DNA of 64,000 nucleotides from Komagataeibacter diospyri (GTDB lineage Bacteria; Pseudomonadota; Alphaproteobacteria; Acetobacterales; Acetobacteraceae), in assembly GCF_006538165.1 (NCBI RefSeq), contig NZ_BDLU01000014.1, positions 171,365 to 235,364 on the forward strand, given 5' to 3'. Under the pieces are notes generated by a model, which saw only the letters and a program-made list of their open reading frames with translations, was not told the origin of the DNA and did no database searches. Each line of letters opens with the position of its first letter. Within the stretch, counting starts at the first letter, position 1. Shown here one piece after another: positions 51,663-61,164 of the stretch. A program made the position numbers and the translations under genes.

Positions 51663-52727
51663 ATGCCAACCCTGTTCACGCCGCTCAAGGTCGGTGCGCT
51701 GACCCTGCCCAACCGCATTGTCATGGCGCCGCTGACGCGCCTGCGCGCAGGCGCCGGGCATATTCCCAACGACCTGATGGCCGAATACTATGCCCAGCGC
51801 GCGCTGGCGGGACTGATCCTGTCGGAAGCGACGCCGGTCACGCCACAGGGCATCGGGTACGAAGGCGTCCCCGGCATCTGGACAGATGCGCAGGCGGAAG
51901 GGTGGAAGAAGATCACATCTGCCGTACACGCGGTGGGTGGGCGCATTTTCATGCAGCTGTGGCATGTCGGACGAATTTCGGACCCGTATTTCCTGAATGG
52001 GGAAGCCCCGGTTGCCCCCAGCGCGATTGCGGCCAGGGGGCATGTCAGCCTGTTGCGGCCGATGCGAGATTACGTCACCCCCCGCCCCCTGCGCACGGAA
52101 GAAATCCCAGGCATTGTGGATGCCTTCCGCCATGGCGCGGAACTGGCGAAGGTGGCCGGGTTTGATGGGGTGGAAATCCACGGCGCGAACGGTTACCTGC
52201 TGGACCAGTTCCTGCAGGATTCCACCAACCACCGCACCGACCAGTATGGCGGATCAATCGAAAACCGCGCGCGGCTAATGCTGGAAGTGACCGACGCCGC
52301 CACTGCCGTGTGGGGCAGTGACAGGGTGGGAATGCATCTGTCACCGCGCTGCGACCTGCATGACATGGGGGATTCCAATCCCGCCGCAACGTTCGGCTAT
52401 ATCGCCACCGAACTGGGTCGACGCGGAATCGCCTTCATATGCGCGCGTGAAGCCGAAGGGCCGGACAGCCTTGGCCCGCAGTTGAAGAAACTGTTTGGCG
52501 GCGTGTATATCGCCAACGAAAAGTTCACCGGGGCCAGCGCCGAAAAAGCCATTGAGGCCGGACGCGCCGACGCCGTGGCCTTTGGCCAGGCCTTCATCGC
52601 CAATCCCGACCTGCCCGAACGCCTGCGCGCGGACGTGGAGCTTACGCCACCGGACCCGTCCACTTTCTACACCCATGGGCCGGAAGGCTATATCGACTAT
52701 CCCACCATGGGCGCGGCGGGAGACTGA
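51663..52727 (+). CDS. Old Yellow Enzyme family ene-reductase
   Basis: The 354-residue protein is a typical NemA/OYE flavoprotein: LPNRIVMAPLTRLRA at the FMN site, the substrate-binding HGANGYLLDQFLQ with His, Asn and Tyr, DSTNHRTDQYGGSIENRAR, and the C-terminal DAVAFGQAFIANPDL phosphate-binding segment. It reduces activated C=C bonds with NAD(P)H and FMN in the cytosol. GGAGA lies 6 nt before the ATG. It is monocistronic and is followed by a well-preserved copy of the intergenic repeat. Confidence 0.93.
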   Translation: MPTLFTPLKVGALTLPNRIVMAPLTRLRAGAGHIPNDLMAEYYAQRALAGLILSEATPVTPQGIGYEGVPGIWTDAQAEGWKKITSAVHAVGGRIFMQLWHVGRISDPYFLNGEAPVAPSAIAARGHVSLLRPMRDYVTPRPLRTEEIPGIVDAFRHGAELAKVAGFDGVEIHGANGYLLDQFLQDSTNHRTDQYGGSIENRARLMLEVTDAATAVWGSDRVGMHLSPRCDLHDMGDSNPAATFGYIATELGRRGIAFICAREAEGPDSLGPQLKKLFGGVYIANEKFTGASAEKAIEAGRADAVAFGQAFIANPDLPERLRADVELTPPDPSTFYTHGPEGYIDYPTMGAAGD

Positions 52728-52747
52728 TATTGCCGTTTGACCGATAA

Positions 52748-52855
52748 AAACAAAAGTTTTTGGACGCTGCCTTTTTTTAAGGGCAGCGTCTTTCGAAGCT
52801 TCTTGGAAAAAGCTTCACCAAAAACTTCTTTATGATCTGCACGATATCCCGGCTG
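52748..52855 (+). repeat. Intergenic palindromic repeat, copy 6 (best preserved)
   Basis: The element has outer arms AAAGTTTTTGG and CCAAAAACTT, which enclose two hairpins: GACGCTGCC...GGCAGCGTC and GAAGCTT...AAGCTTC. It can fold as a three-way junction. A conserved tail (TTTATGATCTGCACGATATC) follows. It lies 20 bp after the ene-reductase gene and serves as reference for the other five copies. Confidence 0.8.
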
Positions 52856-52949
52856 CCAACACCATCATGTGAGGAGCCGCTTTTGCGATTGCATGCCGTT
52901 CTACCCGTTCTGCATCATGTCGCCGGCCAGCTGCAGGGAAGGGACAGGC

Positions 52950-53477
52950 ATGATGTATATGAACCGGTTCATGCTGCATGCCCTTGTCGCGGGGGGACTG
53001 TGCGCCAGCATTCCTGCCCATGCGCAGGGGCATGTGGTCATGACGCCCAAGCTGGACTGGATGACGGCGGCGCATCTGGCGATCGAGGCCGTGGATGCGT
53101 GTGCGAAGCAGGGATATTCCGTGACCGCGACCGTGGTGGATACGACAGGCCACCAGCAGGCCGTCATCAAGGGCGATAGTGTGCCGTTGCAGTCGCTGTC
53201 GGTGTCCTATCGCAAGGCCTATACGGCCTATTCCTATGGCATGGCCTTCAACATGGATACCACCAGCGCGCTGATCGCGGCCAAGGTGACGGGACCGGCC
53301 AACGGGGCGCTGAATACTATTCCCGAAGTCCTGTTCGTGCCCGGTGGGGTCACGTTGCGCCGGGCGTCGGACCATGCCGTGCTGGGCGGGATTGGCGTGT
53401 CCGGCGCACCGGGCGGGGAAAAGGACGAAGCCTGCGCACAGGCTGCCGTGACGAAATACCGCGCGGATTTTCAGTAA
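52950..53477 (+). CDS. Exported GlcG/HbpS-like (DUF336) protein
   Basis: The 175-residue protein has a signal peptide (MNRFMLHALVAGGLCASIPAHA) and a single GlcG/HbpS domain: LDWMTAAHLAIEAVDACAKQ, VTATVVDTTGHQQAVIKGD, SYRKAYTAYSYGM and the C-terminal GGIGVSGAPGGEKDEACAQA. Members bind heme, cobalamin or small organic ligands, or accompany glycolate and other oxidation systems. Several ATGs lie together at 52950-52961; purine-rich AGGGAAGGGACAGG lies immediately upstream. It should be periplasmic. No partner gene adjoins it. Confidence 0.85.
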   Translation: MMYMNRFMLHALVAGGLCASIPAHAQGHVVMTPKLDWMTAAHLAIEAVDACAKQGYSVTATVVDTTGHQQAVIKGDSVPLQSLSVSYRKAYTAYSYGMAFNMDTTSALIAAKVTGPANGALNTIPEVLFVPGGVTLRRASDHAVLGGIGVSGAPGGEKDEACAQAAVTKYRADFQ

Positions 53478-53799
53478 TGTGCCCCACCGGCGGACGGCAT
53501 GCGACCACCGTGGCGCGACAACCGCACCAGGTTGTTGTCAGTATATGACGGGATGCCGACAGCCATGAAACAGGACAAGCGTGCATATGTGCGCGGCGGG
53601 TTCAGAGCCTAATTAAGGGATTTCGACAAATTTAGCAGGAGTATCCGGATTTTTCGTCTATTGCCCGACAAGAGATGCATGTGATGGCATGGTCCGGGCG
53701 GTAGCCAGCGAGAATGGACATTCCTGCCCACCCGGCACATCTGTACAACTCACGCCTTACCCTGATGATTCCCATCAACAGGGGATAGCCCGAATGGTA
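53478..53799. other. Convergent intergenic region
   Basis: The gap lies between two converging genes. I see no gene, strong terminator or repeat in it. Confidence 0.45.
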
Positions 53800-54663
53800 T
53801 CAGGTTGAATGCAGACCGGTCTTGGCATACCATTCTTCCAGTGATCCATCAAAAATGGCGATATGTCTGAAACCTTCAAGTTCCAGTCCGAGCGCCAATC
53901 CGGCTGCATTGATACCGCCCCCACAATACAGAACAATATCGTCGTCTTTTTTCAGATTGAGCCGCTCCGTCTCACGTCTAATGGCTGCGGGATCAAGCTT
54001 GCCGGCATCATCAAGCAGACCACGATATGGAAGGTTGTAGCTGCCCGGTATGGAAGCGCAATGTGCGTCGCTATTTGAATTCGTTATTGTCAGGGCACAT
54101 ATAAGATGTGCCGGTCTACGTCCCTGAACAATATCGACCACTTCAGGAAATGACGTGAAACTTCGCGGTGCAATCGGTGTGGGTATCCATGATCCGGTCT
54201 TGGGATCAGCCGGGATGCCGTATTCCAGGGATCCTCCCTGTTTTTGCCATTCTGTCAGGCCACCGTTCAGTACGGCCACATTCTGATGACCATATACCCG
54301 TAAAATCCACCATATGCGCGCAGCCCAGGCGCCGGTCAGGGCATCATAGATAACTATTCGATTATGTGGATGCAGGCCAAGTTTTCGTGCGGTTATCCCT
54401 AATTGGGTAATGCCGGGACAGGTAAATGCAAAGCGGGCGCTGGGGGCGGAAAAGCCGTTGAACAGGTCCGCAAACCGCGCACCGGGGATATGTCCTCCAT
54501 GCTGGAAACATGCTTCACCCGGTTGATAGGTTACGCTGCCATCCGTTTCTACCTGGCGAACGACGCGGGCATCCAGAATTACAAGATCAGGACTTTCAAG
54601 CCTGCTCATCAGCCAGTCAACGGATACAAGAAGTGGTAGATCACTATTTGTCGTATGTGTCAT
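53800..54663 (-). CDS. Thiosulfate/3-mercaptopyruvate sulfurtransferase (rhodanese)
   Basis: The 287-residue protein has two rhodanese domains. The N-terminal one has LVSVDWLMSRLESPDLVILD and HIPGARFAD. The C-terminal one carries the active-site loop YCGGGINAAG with the persulfide Cys. The CGGGINA loop is closest to thiosulfate/mercaptopyruvate sulfurtransferases of the SseA/TST type. No signal peptide from the chosen ATG, which has AGGA about 8 nt upstream. It lies 34 bp after the TonB-dependent receptor gene and is presumably cotranscribed, suggesting that the imported compound contains or delivers sulfur. Confidence 0.88.
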   Translation of the reverse strand: MTHTTNSDLPLLVSVDWLMSRLESPDLVILDARVVRQVETDGSVTYQPGEACFQHGGHIPGARFADLFNGFSAPSARFAFTCPGITQLGITARKLGLHPHNRIVIYDALTGAWAARIWWILRVYGHQNVAVLNGGLTEWQKQGGSLEYGIPADPKTGSWIPTPIAPRSFTSFPEVVDIVQGRRPAHLICALTITNSNSDAHCASIPGSYNLPYRGLLDDAGKLDPAAIRRETERLNLKKDDDIVLYCGGGINAAGLALGLELEGFRHIAIFDGSLEEWYAKTGLHST

Positions 54664-54697
54664 GATGACGGATCCTGTTCCACGATATGGGATGTTA

Positions 54698-57076
54698 TTA
54701 GAAACCAGCACTGATGGAACCAAAATAAGATCGTGGCGATCCCGACATGATCGATTGATAGTCACCGCTGAGCGGATTTCCGTTTTCGCCCATCTGTGCG
54801 ACATATTTTGTATTGATCAGATTGTAGACGTTGAAACCAACAGTCACGTCCCGTATCAGGCCATAATTCCCAAAACGATAGCGTGCGCCAAGATTTGTCA
54901 TCCAGTAGCTGGGGACCCAGGTATCGTTCACGTAACTCAGATAACGGCGGGAAATGTAATTGGCGTCAAAATAAGCTTCCGCCCCATGATAGGCATATGA
55001 AATCCGTGCCTTGTACATAAGTTCAGGGTAATTGACGACTTTCTTTCCCTTCAGCGCATAGGAAACGCCGCTGCTGGCGACGTTCTGGCCATAAACTGAA
55101 TGATTGTAGCTGATACTGTTTGTAATCGATAATCCTGCAACTGGCTGGACAGTCAGGGCGGCATCCAGACCATTCATTGTCACGCTACCGACATTGATCA
55201 GGGTCGAGACTGGCGAGATGATCGAACCCGACGTCAGGGATTGCAGGCGGTTGGAAAAATCAACATGGTAAAGGTCAAGTGAGGCACTGAGCAACTTCGA
55301 AGCATAGCGATAGCCAATGGTGTAATCCCAGTCCGTTTCGGGTTTGAGTCTATTATGAATCTGCTGGAATGTCTGCTGGTTGGTAACGCCCCAGGCAGAT
55401 CCATATTCATATGCGCCGTAATCGTACGCCCGCATGTTTTTTGAAATATCAAAATAGACTTCATGATGCGGCAGAAACGTCCACAAAGCATTGAAGTGTG
55501 GCAGGGCAGGGGCTGCCGATGTCAGTGAACCACTGGCCAGCATCGCCTGACCGGTATAGGCGGCATCGTTTTCCTTGGCACCCCCATGTGTCGTGACAAG
55601 CAGCGATTTGAATCCGGCCTGCAGTCGAAGTGAAGCCAGGATCTGGAAGACATCTTCCAGATGGAACTGGAAAGTATTCGTATTGTATTGCATGCCCCAG
55701 TTCTGCTGAAATGGTGTCCCGAAGCGGTTGGCAAGTGGATTGATCGGGCTGCCCTGTCCCAGCAGGGGTTCCTGATACATGAATTCACCAATGGAATTGG
55801 AATTGTTTTCGTACCAGACGCCACTTTCAAAATGGTGGCGGCCGAACCGATATCTGACGGTGGAAGTCAGGCCAAAACGCCGGGTCTGTGGCTGGATGAC
55901 CAGTTCGGACAAGGGGGCGCCATTTGGCGACGGCAGATAGGGGTCAGTCCAGGTGGACCACTGTCTGGACCCATGTCCATACACGGTTGTCAGCCAACGG
56001 ATATGCTTGTTCAGTTTGAAATCGAAATTCAGGCCACCAAGATATTCGCTGGATAACGTAACCCCGTCATAATAGGAGACATCCGTAGCGCCCGGATAAT
56101 TTTGCAAGTTTTTGGGAAAGATACCCTGAGCCGCGCGGTAGGCCGCTGTATAGTTGGGATAATAAAAATCGTTCCGCTGCCCCAGGCTGGACAGGATATC
56201 CAGCGACTGATCGGCGTAAGAGAAATAGGCCTGTTCATCCCAATCGAAGAAGGCAGATATCTGGCTTGATTCGCCGACAGGCTGGACAAGCTTCGCATTC
56301 AGCTGCTGATTGAACTGATTACCGCTGCCTTTCCACCTGCTCTGGTCGGATCGGACATAGGACACATAGAATTTCGTGCCGGAAGGATTTAATTTTCCAC
56401 TATCGAACCGTACGAAGGTCCGGAACGTGTCGCGACTTCCGAACATCTGGGAAACCTTTCCCCCCATACGGTCGGCAGGGTCACTGGAGAAATACTGGAT
56501 GGCACCACCAAGATTTGTCGTTGCAGGGGTCGCGACCATCCCGCCACCGTCCGAGACGGTAATATGGTCAATATTCTCCGATGTGATGGCAAAATTCGCC
56601 AGTAGTCCATTATAGGTATTATATTCCTGGGCACCAAGCGGTACGCCGTCAAGTGTGACGCCAAGCTGGGCCTGTGTAAAACCGCGCATCCAGAGGTTTG
56701 ATCCCCAGCTTTCATTCCCCAATGCATCATCGGATACAAAATTGAGTCCCGGAACCTGATTGAGCATCTGCATCGGGTTGGTGCCGGGTGCATAATGACC
56801 AAGGGAATTCTGGGTTATGACTTCGAGCGCGCCACCTGCCTGATGTCGGATCGCAGTGACCACGACGTTCTCACTTTGTGGCGTAGCCCTGTCTGCAGAA
56901 TGTACGGCGGCATGTGGTCGGGCAGTTGAATCCGATTCAGATTTTTTACCGGCAAGGCTGGGGCGCGCGGTCGGTGACGGTTGGGGATGAGATGATATGG
57001 TCTCGGCGTTTGTTTCCCCTACGGCAAGAATGGACAGGAAAAACAAGAATGTGCCCGGGCGATATGTCTGTTTCAT
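54698..57076 (-). CDS. TonB-dependent outer-membrane receptor
   Basis: The 792-residue protein has a signal peptide (TFLFFLSILAVGETNA), a plug domain (SENVVVTAIRHQAGGALEVI, then MQMLNQVPGLNFVSDDALG, NLWMRGFTQAQLGVTLDGVP) and a 22-strand-type barrel ending in Phe (GSISAGF). It should import a ligand using TonB energy. The ligand is not evident; the downstream rhodanese suggests a sulfur compound, and no siderophore genes are near. GC content is clearly lower than in the neighbouring helicase and dehydrogenase genes, consistent with transfer. Confidence 0.92.
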   Translation of the reverse strand: MKQTYRPGTFLFFLSILAVGETNAETISSHPQPSPTARPSLAGKKSESDSTARPHAAVHSADRATPQSENVVVTAIRHQAGGALEVITQNSLGHYAPGTNPMQMLNQVPGLNFVSDDALGNESWGSNLWMRGFTQAQLGVTLDGVPLGAQEYNTYNGLLANFAITSENIDHITVSDGGGMVATPATTNLGGAIQYFSSDPADRMGGKVSQMFGSRDTFRTFVRFDSGKLNPSGTKFYVSYVRSDQSRWKGSGNQFNQQLNAKLVQPVGESSQISAFFDWDEQAYFSYADQSLDILSSLGQRNDFYYPNYTAAYRAAQGIFPKNLQNYPGATDVSYYDGVTLSSEYLGGLNFDFKLNKHIRWLTTVYGHGSRQWSTWTDPYLPSPNGAPLSELVIQPQTRRFGLTSTVRYRFGRHHFESGVWYENNSNSIGEFMYQEPLLGQGSPINPLANRFGTPFQQNWGMQYNTNTFQFHLEDVFQILASLRLQAGFKSLLVTTHGGAKENDAAYTGQAMLASGSLTSAAPALPHFNALWTFLPHHEVYFDISKNMRAYDYGAYEYGSAWGVTNQQTFQQIHNRLKPETDWDYTIGYRYASKLLSASLDLYHVDFSNRLQSLTSGSIISPVSTLINVGSVTMNGLDAALTVQPVAGLSITNSISYNHSVYGQNVASSGVSYALKGKKVVNYPELMYKARISYAYHGAEAYFDANYISRRYLSYVNDTWVPSYWMTNLGARYRFGNYGLIRDVTVGFNVYNLINTKYVAQMGENGNPLSGDYQSIMSGSPRSYFGSISAGF

Positions 57077-57717
57077 CTGATATGGTCCCGCAATTCATAA
57101 CAGGCTGCATAAATCAACGGAATATACCGTGGATATATATTAACCCTCCCAAAACAATACGATCATAATAGTTTTTTAAAATAGATTGTTGTTATGCACG
57201 CTGATAGTCGACATGAATTATGAAGTGCATATATTCGTGTCAGAACTCATTCGGACAATTGCCGTGCTCCGCCGCTGCGGACGCGGAATATCTGTTTTGT
57301 GGTGGGCAAGCCTGTTCAAAAGCCCGTTTTTTTCGAATAATTCCGCGGATCGGGTCGATGGAATCCGTCGCTCTGCTGGTGTGCCGGGCCGGTCAGCATA
57401 TCAGTGGCGTAGACAAGGGTACTGGTAGGGTGTCAATGGACTTCAATGCCATTGACGGGCAGAAGAGGGGTTGCCTTCGCGGCCATCCTGTTCATGCGAT
57501 ACTATCCACAAACCCCGGCATATTCTGCAAAAGGCGGCGGCAGTCGCGGTAACTGCTCCCTACCGGTAATCTGGCATGACAATATCGGGAGCTCTTCCGG
57601 AATACGCTGGAGCCCCCGGTGTTGATGGTATCCTGCCTGTTTTCTTAACGTATTACATAAGTAATAAATAGATGATTGCATTATAATTTGGCAATTATGG
57701 GCAGATGAACCACAATA
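57077..57717. other. Gene-free region upstream of the TonB receptor
   Basis: No gene is supported. It contains an 8-bp perfect inverted repeat (57432-57439 and 57449-57456). I checked for a TPP or cobalamin riboswitch on the minus strand; short look-alikes (for example GCCACTG near 57410) are not accompanied by the rest of either consensus. Confidence 0.45.
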
Positions 57718-58500
57718 TCAATTATCAGCCAGACATGAGAGCGCATCGACGAATTCCATTGTAAAGGATGCAGGCCCCCGGGCCCGTTCAGCCGCCCGTT
57801 CTGCTGCGATGGCATAAGCTGCGTGTGCAACCGTGGCTGCTTCCAATGGTGTCGCGGCAACACGAAGCAGTGCAGCGACCAGCGCTCCCAGACTGCATCC
57901 GGCTCCTGTGATACGTGTCAGCATCGGTGAGCCGCCCGGAACCAGCCTGACCGATGTACCATCCGTAATGTGATCAACCGGGCCGCTGATCGCAACCACT
58001 GCACCGGAACGGCAGGCCAGGTCGCGCGCGGCAGCCAGCGCAGCCGCGGGAGAGAGCGTGGCCTCAACACCTTTTGTGCCGCCAGCCCCCCCCGCCAGTG
58101 CCATCAGTTCGCTTGCGTTGCCGCGAATGACTGCCGGGCGGTAGGTCAGCAGTTGCCGGATCACGTTGTCGTAGGTCTCCGCCCCAGCCCCCATGGCGAC
58201 CGGGTCCAGCACCCATGGAATGTTCTTGTCCCGCGCGATGCGTGCAGCAGCAAAAAGCTGCTCCGGCGGGTCTGTTACCTGTGCTGCTGCGTTTATCCAT
58301 ATAGCGTCAGCGTTGCTGGCAAAAATTTCGACAGCCGATGGAATCGCCCCAATCGCCGTTACGGCACCAGCAGCCAGCAGGACGTTGGCGCTGAGGGTCG
58401 CCGCGATATAATTGGTCTGCCCATAGATGAAAGGTTTGCGCACGGGTAGGGCTTGCCAGGTCTGGCGGACGTTGTCGTGTTCCCATGTTACATGTTTCAT
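57718..58500 (-). CDS. thiM: Hydroxyethylthiazole kinase
   Basis: The 260-residue protein matches ThiM: the substrate site TNYIAATLSANVLLAAGA, PWVLDPVAMGAG, IRGNASELMALAGG, and the anion-hole/catalytic segment ITGAGCSLGALVAALL with its Cys. It phosphorylates 4-methyl-5-hydroxyethylthiazole for thiamine salvage. The ATG overlaps the stop of the monooxygenase gene by one base (TGATG), so the two are coupled. ThiE and ThiD are not nearby. No TPP riboswitch is recognisable. Confidence 0.93.
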   Translation of the reverse strand: MKHVTWEHDNVRQTWQALPVRKPFIYGQTNYIAATLSANVLLAAGAVTAIGAIPSAVEIFASNADAIWINAAAQVTDPPEQLFAAARIARDKNIPWVLDPVAMGAGAETYDNVIRQLLTYRPAVIRGNASELMALAGGAGGTKGVEATLSPAAALAAARDLACRSGAVVAISGPVDHITDGTSVRLVPGGSPMLTRITGAGCSLGALVAALLRVAATPLEAATVAHAAYAIAAERAAERARGPASFTMEFVDALSCLADN

Positions 58501-59873
58501 CAGGGGACTCCATTCATCCGGGCGGCACTTTGCGGGACCCGGTCGCGCCATGCGCCGCGCGCTGGTCGAGCCAGACCCAGATGGTTGCGCAGGGTCGTTC
58601 CTTCGTATGCTGTCCTCACCACATTTCGTCGTCGTAATTCTGGCAGCAGCAGTGCGATGATATCTTCAAACGCACCGGGTACATGGGTTGGAATGATCAT
58701 GAAGCCATCTGCCGCCCCCAGTTCCTGCCATCTGATCATCGCATCGGCTACCTGCTGTGGAGTGCCGACCATGTTGCCCTCACTGCGCGCGCCATACCAT
58801 TTGCCCAGTTGGCGCAGGGTGGCGTTCTCACGCTGTGCAAATTCAACGATTTCGCGATAATGCCCATCAATGCCAACCTCATCGAGAGGCGGCAGGGGAC
58901 TGTCGAGATCATATTGCGTCAAATCGACATTGATATGGTAGGCAAGGCGTGAAAGGCCCGCTTCGGGCAGGACGAGGTCCTCGGCGATCTGTTTTTTGCG
59001 CAGCGCGTCTTCTTCGGTCGTCCCCACAATAATGCAGGTTGCGCAGAGGATTTTGAGCTGATCGGGATCGCGTCCGTAAGCGGTAGCCAAGGATTTCATG
59101 TCGGTATAGAAAGCAATGGCCGATTCAAGGGATTCATGGCTGCAGAAGATCACGTCTGCCCAACGGGCCGCAAAATCACGCCCGCGCGATGACGCGCCAG
59201 CCTGAACGAGAACAGGGTAACCTTGCGGTGGTCGCGGGACAGCTAACGGACCACGCACCTGCACGTAAGTGCCGCAGTAGGACACGTCTGAGACTTTTTC
59301 CGGTATTCCGAACTGCCCCGTCTCCCTGTTTTCGACGAGCGCGTCATCAGCCCAGCTATCCCATAAGCGTGTCGTCGCCTGCAGGACTTCCTCTGCCCTG
59401 TCATAGCGTTTTTCGCGTGAAGGCAGGCGGTCCATGCCAAAATTCTGGGCTTCTGCATCCTGAAAACTGGTCACGATGTTCCATGCGGCCCGGCCACTGG
59501 ACAGATGATCGAAAGTGGCAAAGGAGCGCGCAATATTATAGGGCTCATTGAAACTGGCGGACATCGTTGCCGCTAGCCCGATATGGCTGGTTACGCCTGC
59601 CATTGCCCCCAGTGCGACCATTGGGTCCAGTCTGGGCGTGCCCGCCCCCCAGCTTATGGCGGGGGCAGTGCTGTCGGACATGCTGCGGGGAACAGCCAGC
59701 GCGTCGGGAATGAAGATCAGGTCAAAGCATGCATTTTCCAGCATTCGGGCGATCCGGGCATAATAAGCGGCTGAAAGAAAATCAGGTGCGGCACCCGGCT
59801 GGCGCCATCCCGCCGTGCCCTGAGGACCAGCATTCAGGAAACCGGCGAGACAAATCTTTCCCTTGATCGACAT
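58500..59873 (-). CDS. NtaA/SnaA/DszA-type FMN-dependent monooxygenase (LLM class)
   Basis: The 457-residue protein belongs to the bacterial-luciferase-like group that includes nitrilotriacetate and dibenzothiophene-sulfone monooxygenases: FDLIFIPDALAVP, RLDPMVALGAMAGVTSHIGL, ARSFATFDHLSSGRAAWNIV and PVLVQAGASSRGRDFAARWA. It uses reduced FMN and oxygen supplied by a separate reductase. The ATG at 59873 has AGGGA 8 nt upstream. Coupling to thiM suggests it acts on a sulfur- or thiazole-containing compound, which is inference. It is transcribed divergently from a LysR gene. Confidence 0.88.
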   Translation of the reverse strand: MSIKGKICLAGFLNAGPQGTAGWRQPGAAPDFLSAAYYARIARMLENACFDLIFIPDALAVPRSMSDSTAPAISWGAGTPRLDPMVALGAMAGVTSHIGLAATMSASFNEPYNIARSFATFDHLSSGRAAWNIVTSFQDAEAQNFGMDRLPSREKRYDRAEEVLQATTRLWDSWADDALVENRETGQFGIPEKVSDVSYCGTYVQVRGPLAVPRPPQGYPVLVQAGASSRGRDFAARWADVIFCSHESLESAIAFYTDMKSLATAYGRDPDQLKILCATCIIVGTTEEDALRKKQIAEDLVLPEAGLSRLAYHINVDLTQYDLDSPLPPLDEVGIDGHYREIVEFAQRENATLRQLGKWYGARSEGNMVGTPQQVADAMIRWQELGAADGFMIIPTHVPGAFEDIIALLLPELRRRNVVRTAYEGTTLRNHLGLARPARGAWRDRVPQSAARMNGVP

Positions 59874-59922
59874 ATGTACATCCCTGTTGTCTGGACTGAT
59901 CTTTGGAATGAAATTTAGCGAT

Positions 59923-59937
59923 ATATAATCGTTATAT
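59923..59937. promoter_or_regulatory. Candidate LysR binding site
   Basis: The symmetric ATATAA-TCG-TTATAT fits the T-N11-A geometry of LysR-type boxes. It lies in the gap between the divergent monooxygenase and LysR genes, 50 bp before the monooxygenase start. Confidence 0.5.
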
Positions 59938-60062
59938 TTTTCACTATTTCTATTATTGATCATATTAATTGTTGAATAAATAAACTCTTGTTGTCTATCG
60001 TGATAGCCGAAGGGCATGACGGCCCACGCATGACCCGGTTTGCGGCGGAAGGATGTTCGCAG

Positions 60063-60980
60063 ATGTCTTTCACTTCCACTCCACTGCTACCCCTCGATCG
60101 GATGCAGAACGCCAATCTCGAGCTTCTGCGATCGTTCGTGGTTCTTGGTGAAACAGGTCATTTCGGGCGCGCCGCGTCACGGCTTCATCTGTCGCAGCCA
60201 TCATTGACCAAGCAGATCCGACGGCTGGAAGATCTGCTAGGCGCGGCGCTCTTTGACCGCAGTCGGCAGGGTACGAGCCTGACGCCTTTCGGCCAGCGAT
60301 TTCTGATTGAAGTCAGGCCATTACTGCATCATGCAGATAAAATATGGCGAAGCGGGATACGTGAAGCGCGGGGGGAATGTGGCCATCTGAGCCTGGGATT
60401 CAACCTTTCGGTTGTCGATATCATGGCGTCACTACTGCCCCGTTTCCAGAACCGTTTTCCTAATGTGACCTTTACGCTCGATGATGCGCCGTCCCACGAC
60501 CAGATCGCAAAGCTCCGTAGCGGCGACCTTGATGTCGGTTTCATGCGCCTGCCGGTGGAGGAAGATCTGGAAGCCCGTCCACTGACCCGTGATGCTCTGG
60601 TCCTGGCGATCCCGCGCAAATGGTCTCATACCATTGAAGAATTCGATGATTTATTACCCAAAGAATCGACATACATACTGTTGCGTCCTGAACTGTCACC
60701 AGACCTGAATAAGAGGATTGAACGACTCTTCGCAGCGCATAATTTTTTTCCAGCATCTGTTCATCGAGTTAACACGATCTGGACACTTGTTGCGCTGGTT
60801 TCAGCGGGAATTGGTATGGCGCTGATCCATAAGTCAGCTATTGATACAGTTACTGCAGACACTGGATCTATCGTTATCCGGCCCCTTCCGGGGCAGGAAC
60901 TGTCATGGGATATTGGTGTCGTCTGGCGTGCAGGCAGGTCCAATCCTGTTCTGACGCATTTCCTGAAGATGATCGAATGA
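60063..60980 (+). CDS. LysR-family transcriptional regulator
   Basis: The 305-residue protein has a winged helix near residues 16-75 (LELLRSFVVLGETGHFGRAA, LHLSQPSLTKQIRRLEDLLG) and a periplasmic-binding-type effector domain. I chose the ATG at 60063 because GGAAGGA lies 9 nt upstream; in-frame ATGs at 59988, 60030 and 60102 are alternatives. It is divergent from the monooxygenase-thiM unit, the usual LysR arrangement, so it probably regulates that unit in response to a pathway compound. Confidence 0.9.
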   Translation: MSFTSTPLLPLDRMQNANLELLRSFVVLGETGHFGRAASRLHLSQPSLTKQIRRLEDLLGAALFDRSRQGTSLTPFGQRFLIEVRPLLHHADKIWRSGIREARGECGHLSLGFNLSVVDIMASLLPRFQNRFPNVTFTLDDAPSHDQIAKLRSGDLDVGFMRLPVEEDLEARPLTRDALVLAIPRKWSHTIEEFDDLLPKESTYILLRPELSPDLNKRIERLFAAHNFFPASVHRVNTIWTLVALVSAGIGMALIHKSAIDTVTADTGSIVIRPLPGQELSWDIGVVWRAGRSNPVLTHFLKMIE

Positions 60981-61164
60981 ATTCGGTTCCTTTTCTCGGG
61001 GATGAAGACAGTCCTGTTGCTGCTTGGCTATTGCGCCATTGGACAGCAGTGAACGGCTATGGTGTGCCGGAGACTACACACCTAAGCCTTGCGCATGGCG
61101 AACAGGCCCGATGCCAAAGCAGGCATCACGCGGTCCAAAAAACCGACATCGTGTCGTAGCCCGA

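Noticed and set aside
57186..57552. Insertion-sequence transposase remnant near 57.2-57.5 kb
   Set aside because: No frame on either strand gave a convincing transposase motif and no terminal inverted repeats or target duplications were found.
57390..57640. Possible cobalamin or TPP riboswitch on the minus strand upstream of the TonB receptor
   Set aside because: Only short fragments (GCCACTG near 57410; a TACGCTGG-like stretch near 57613) resemble these classes. The remaining conserved boxes and spacing are absent.
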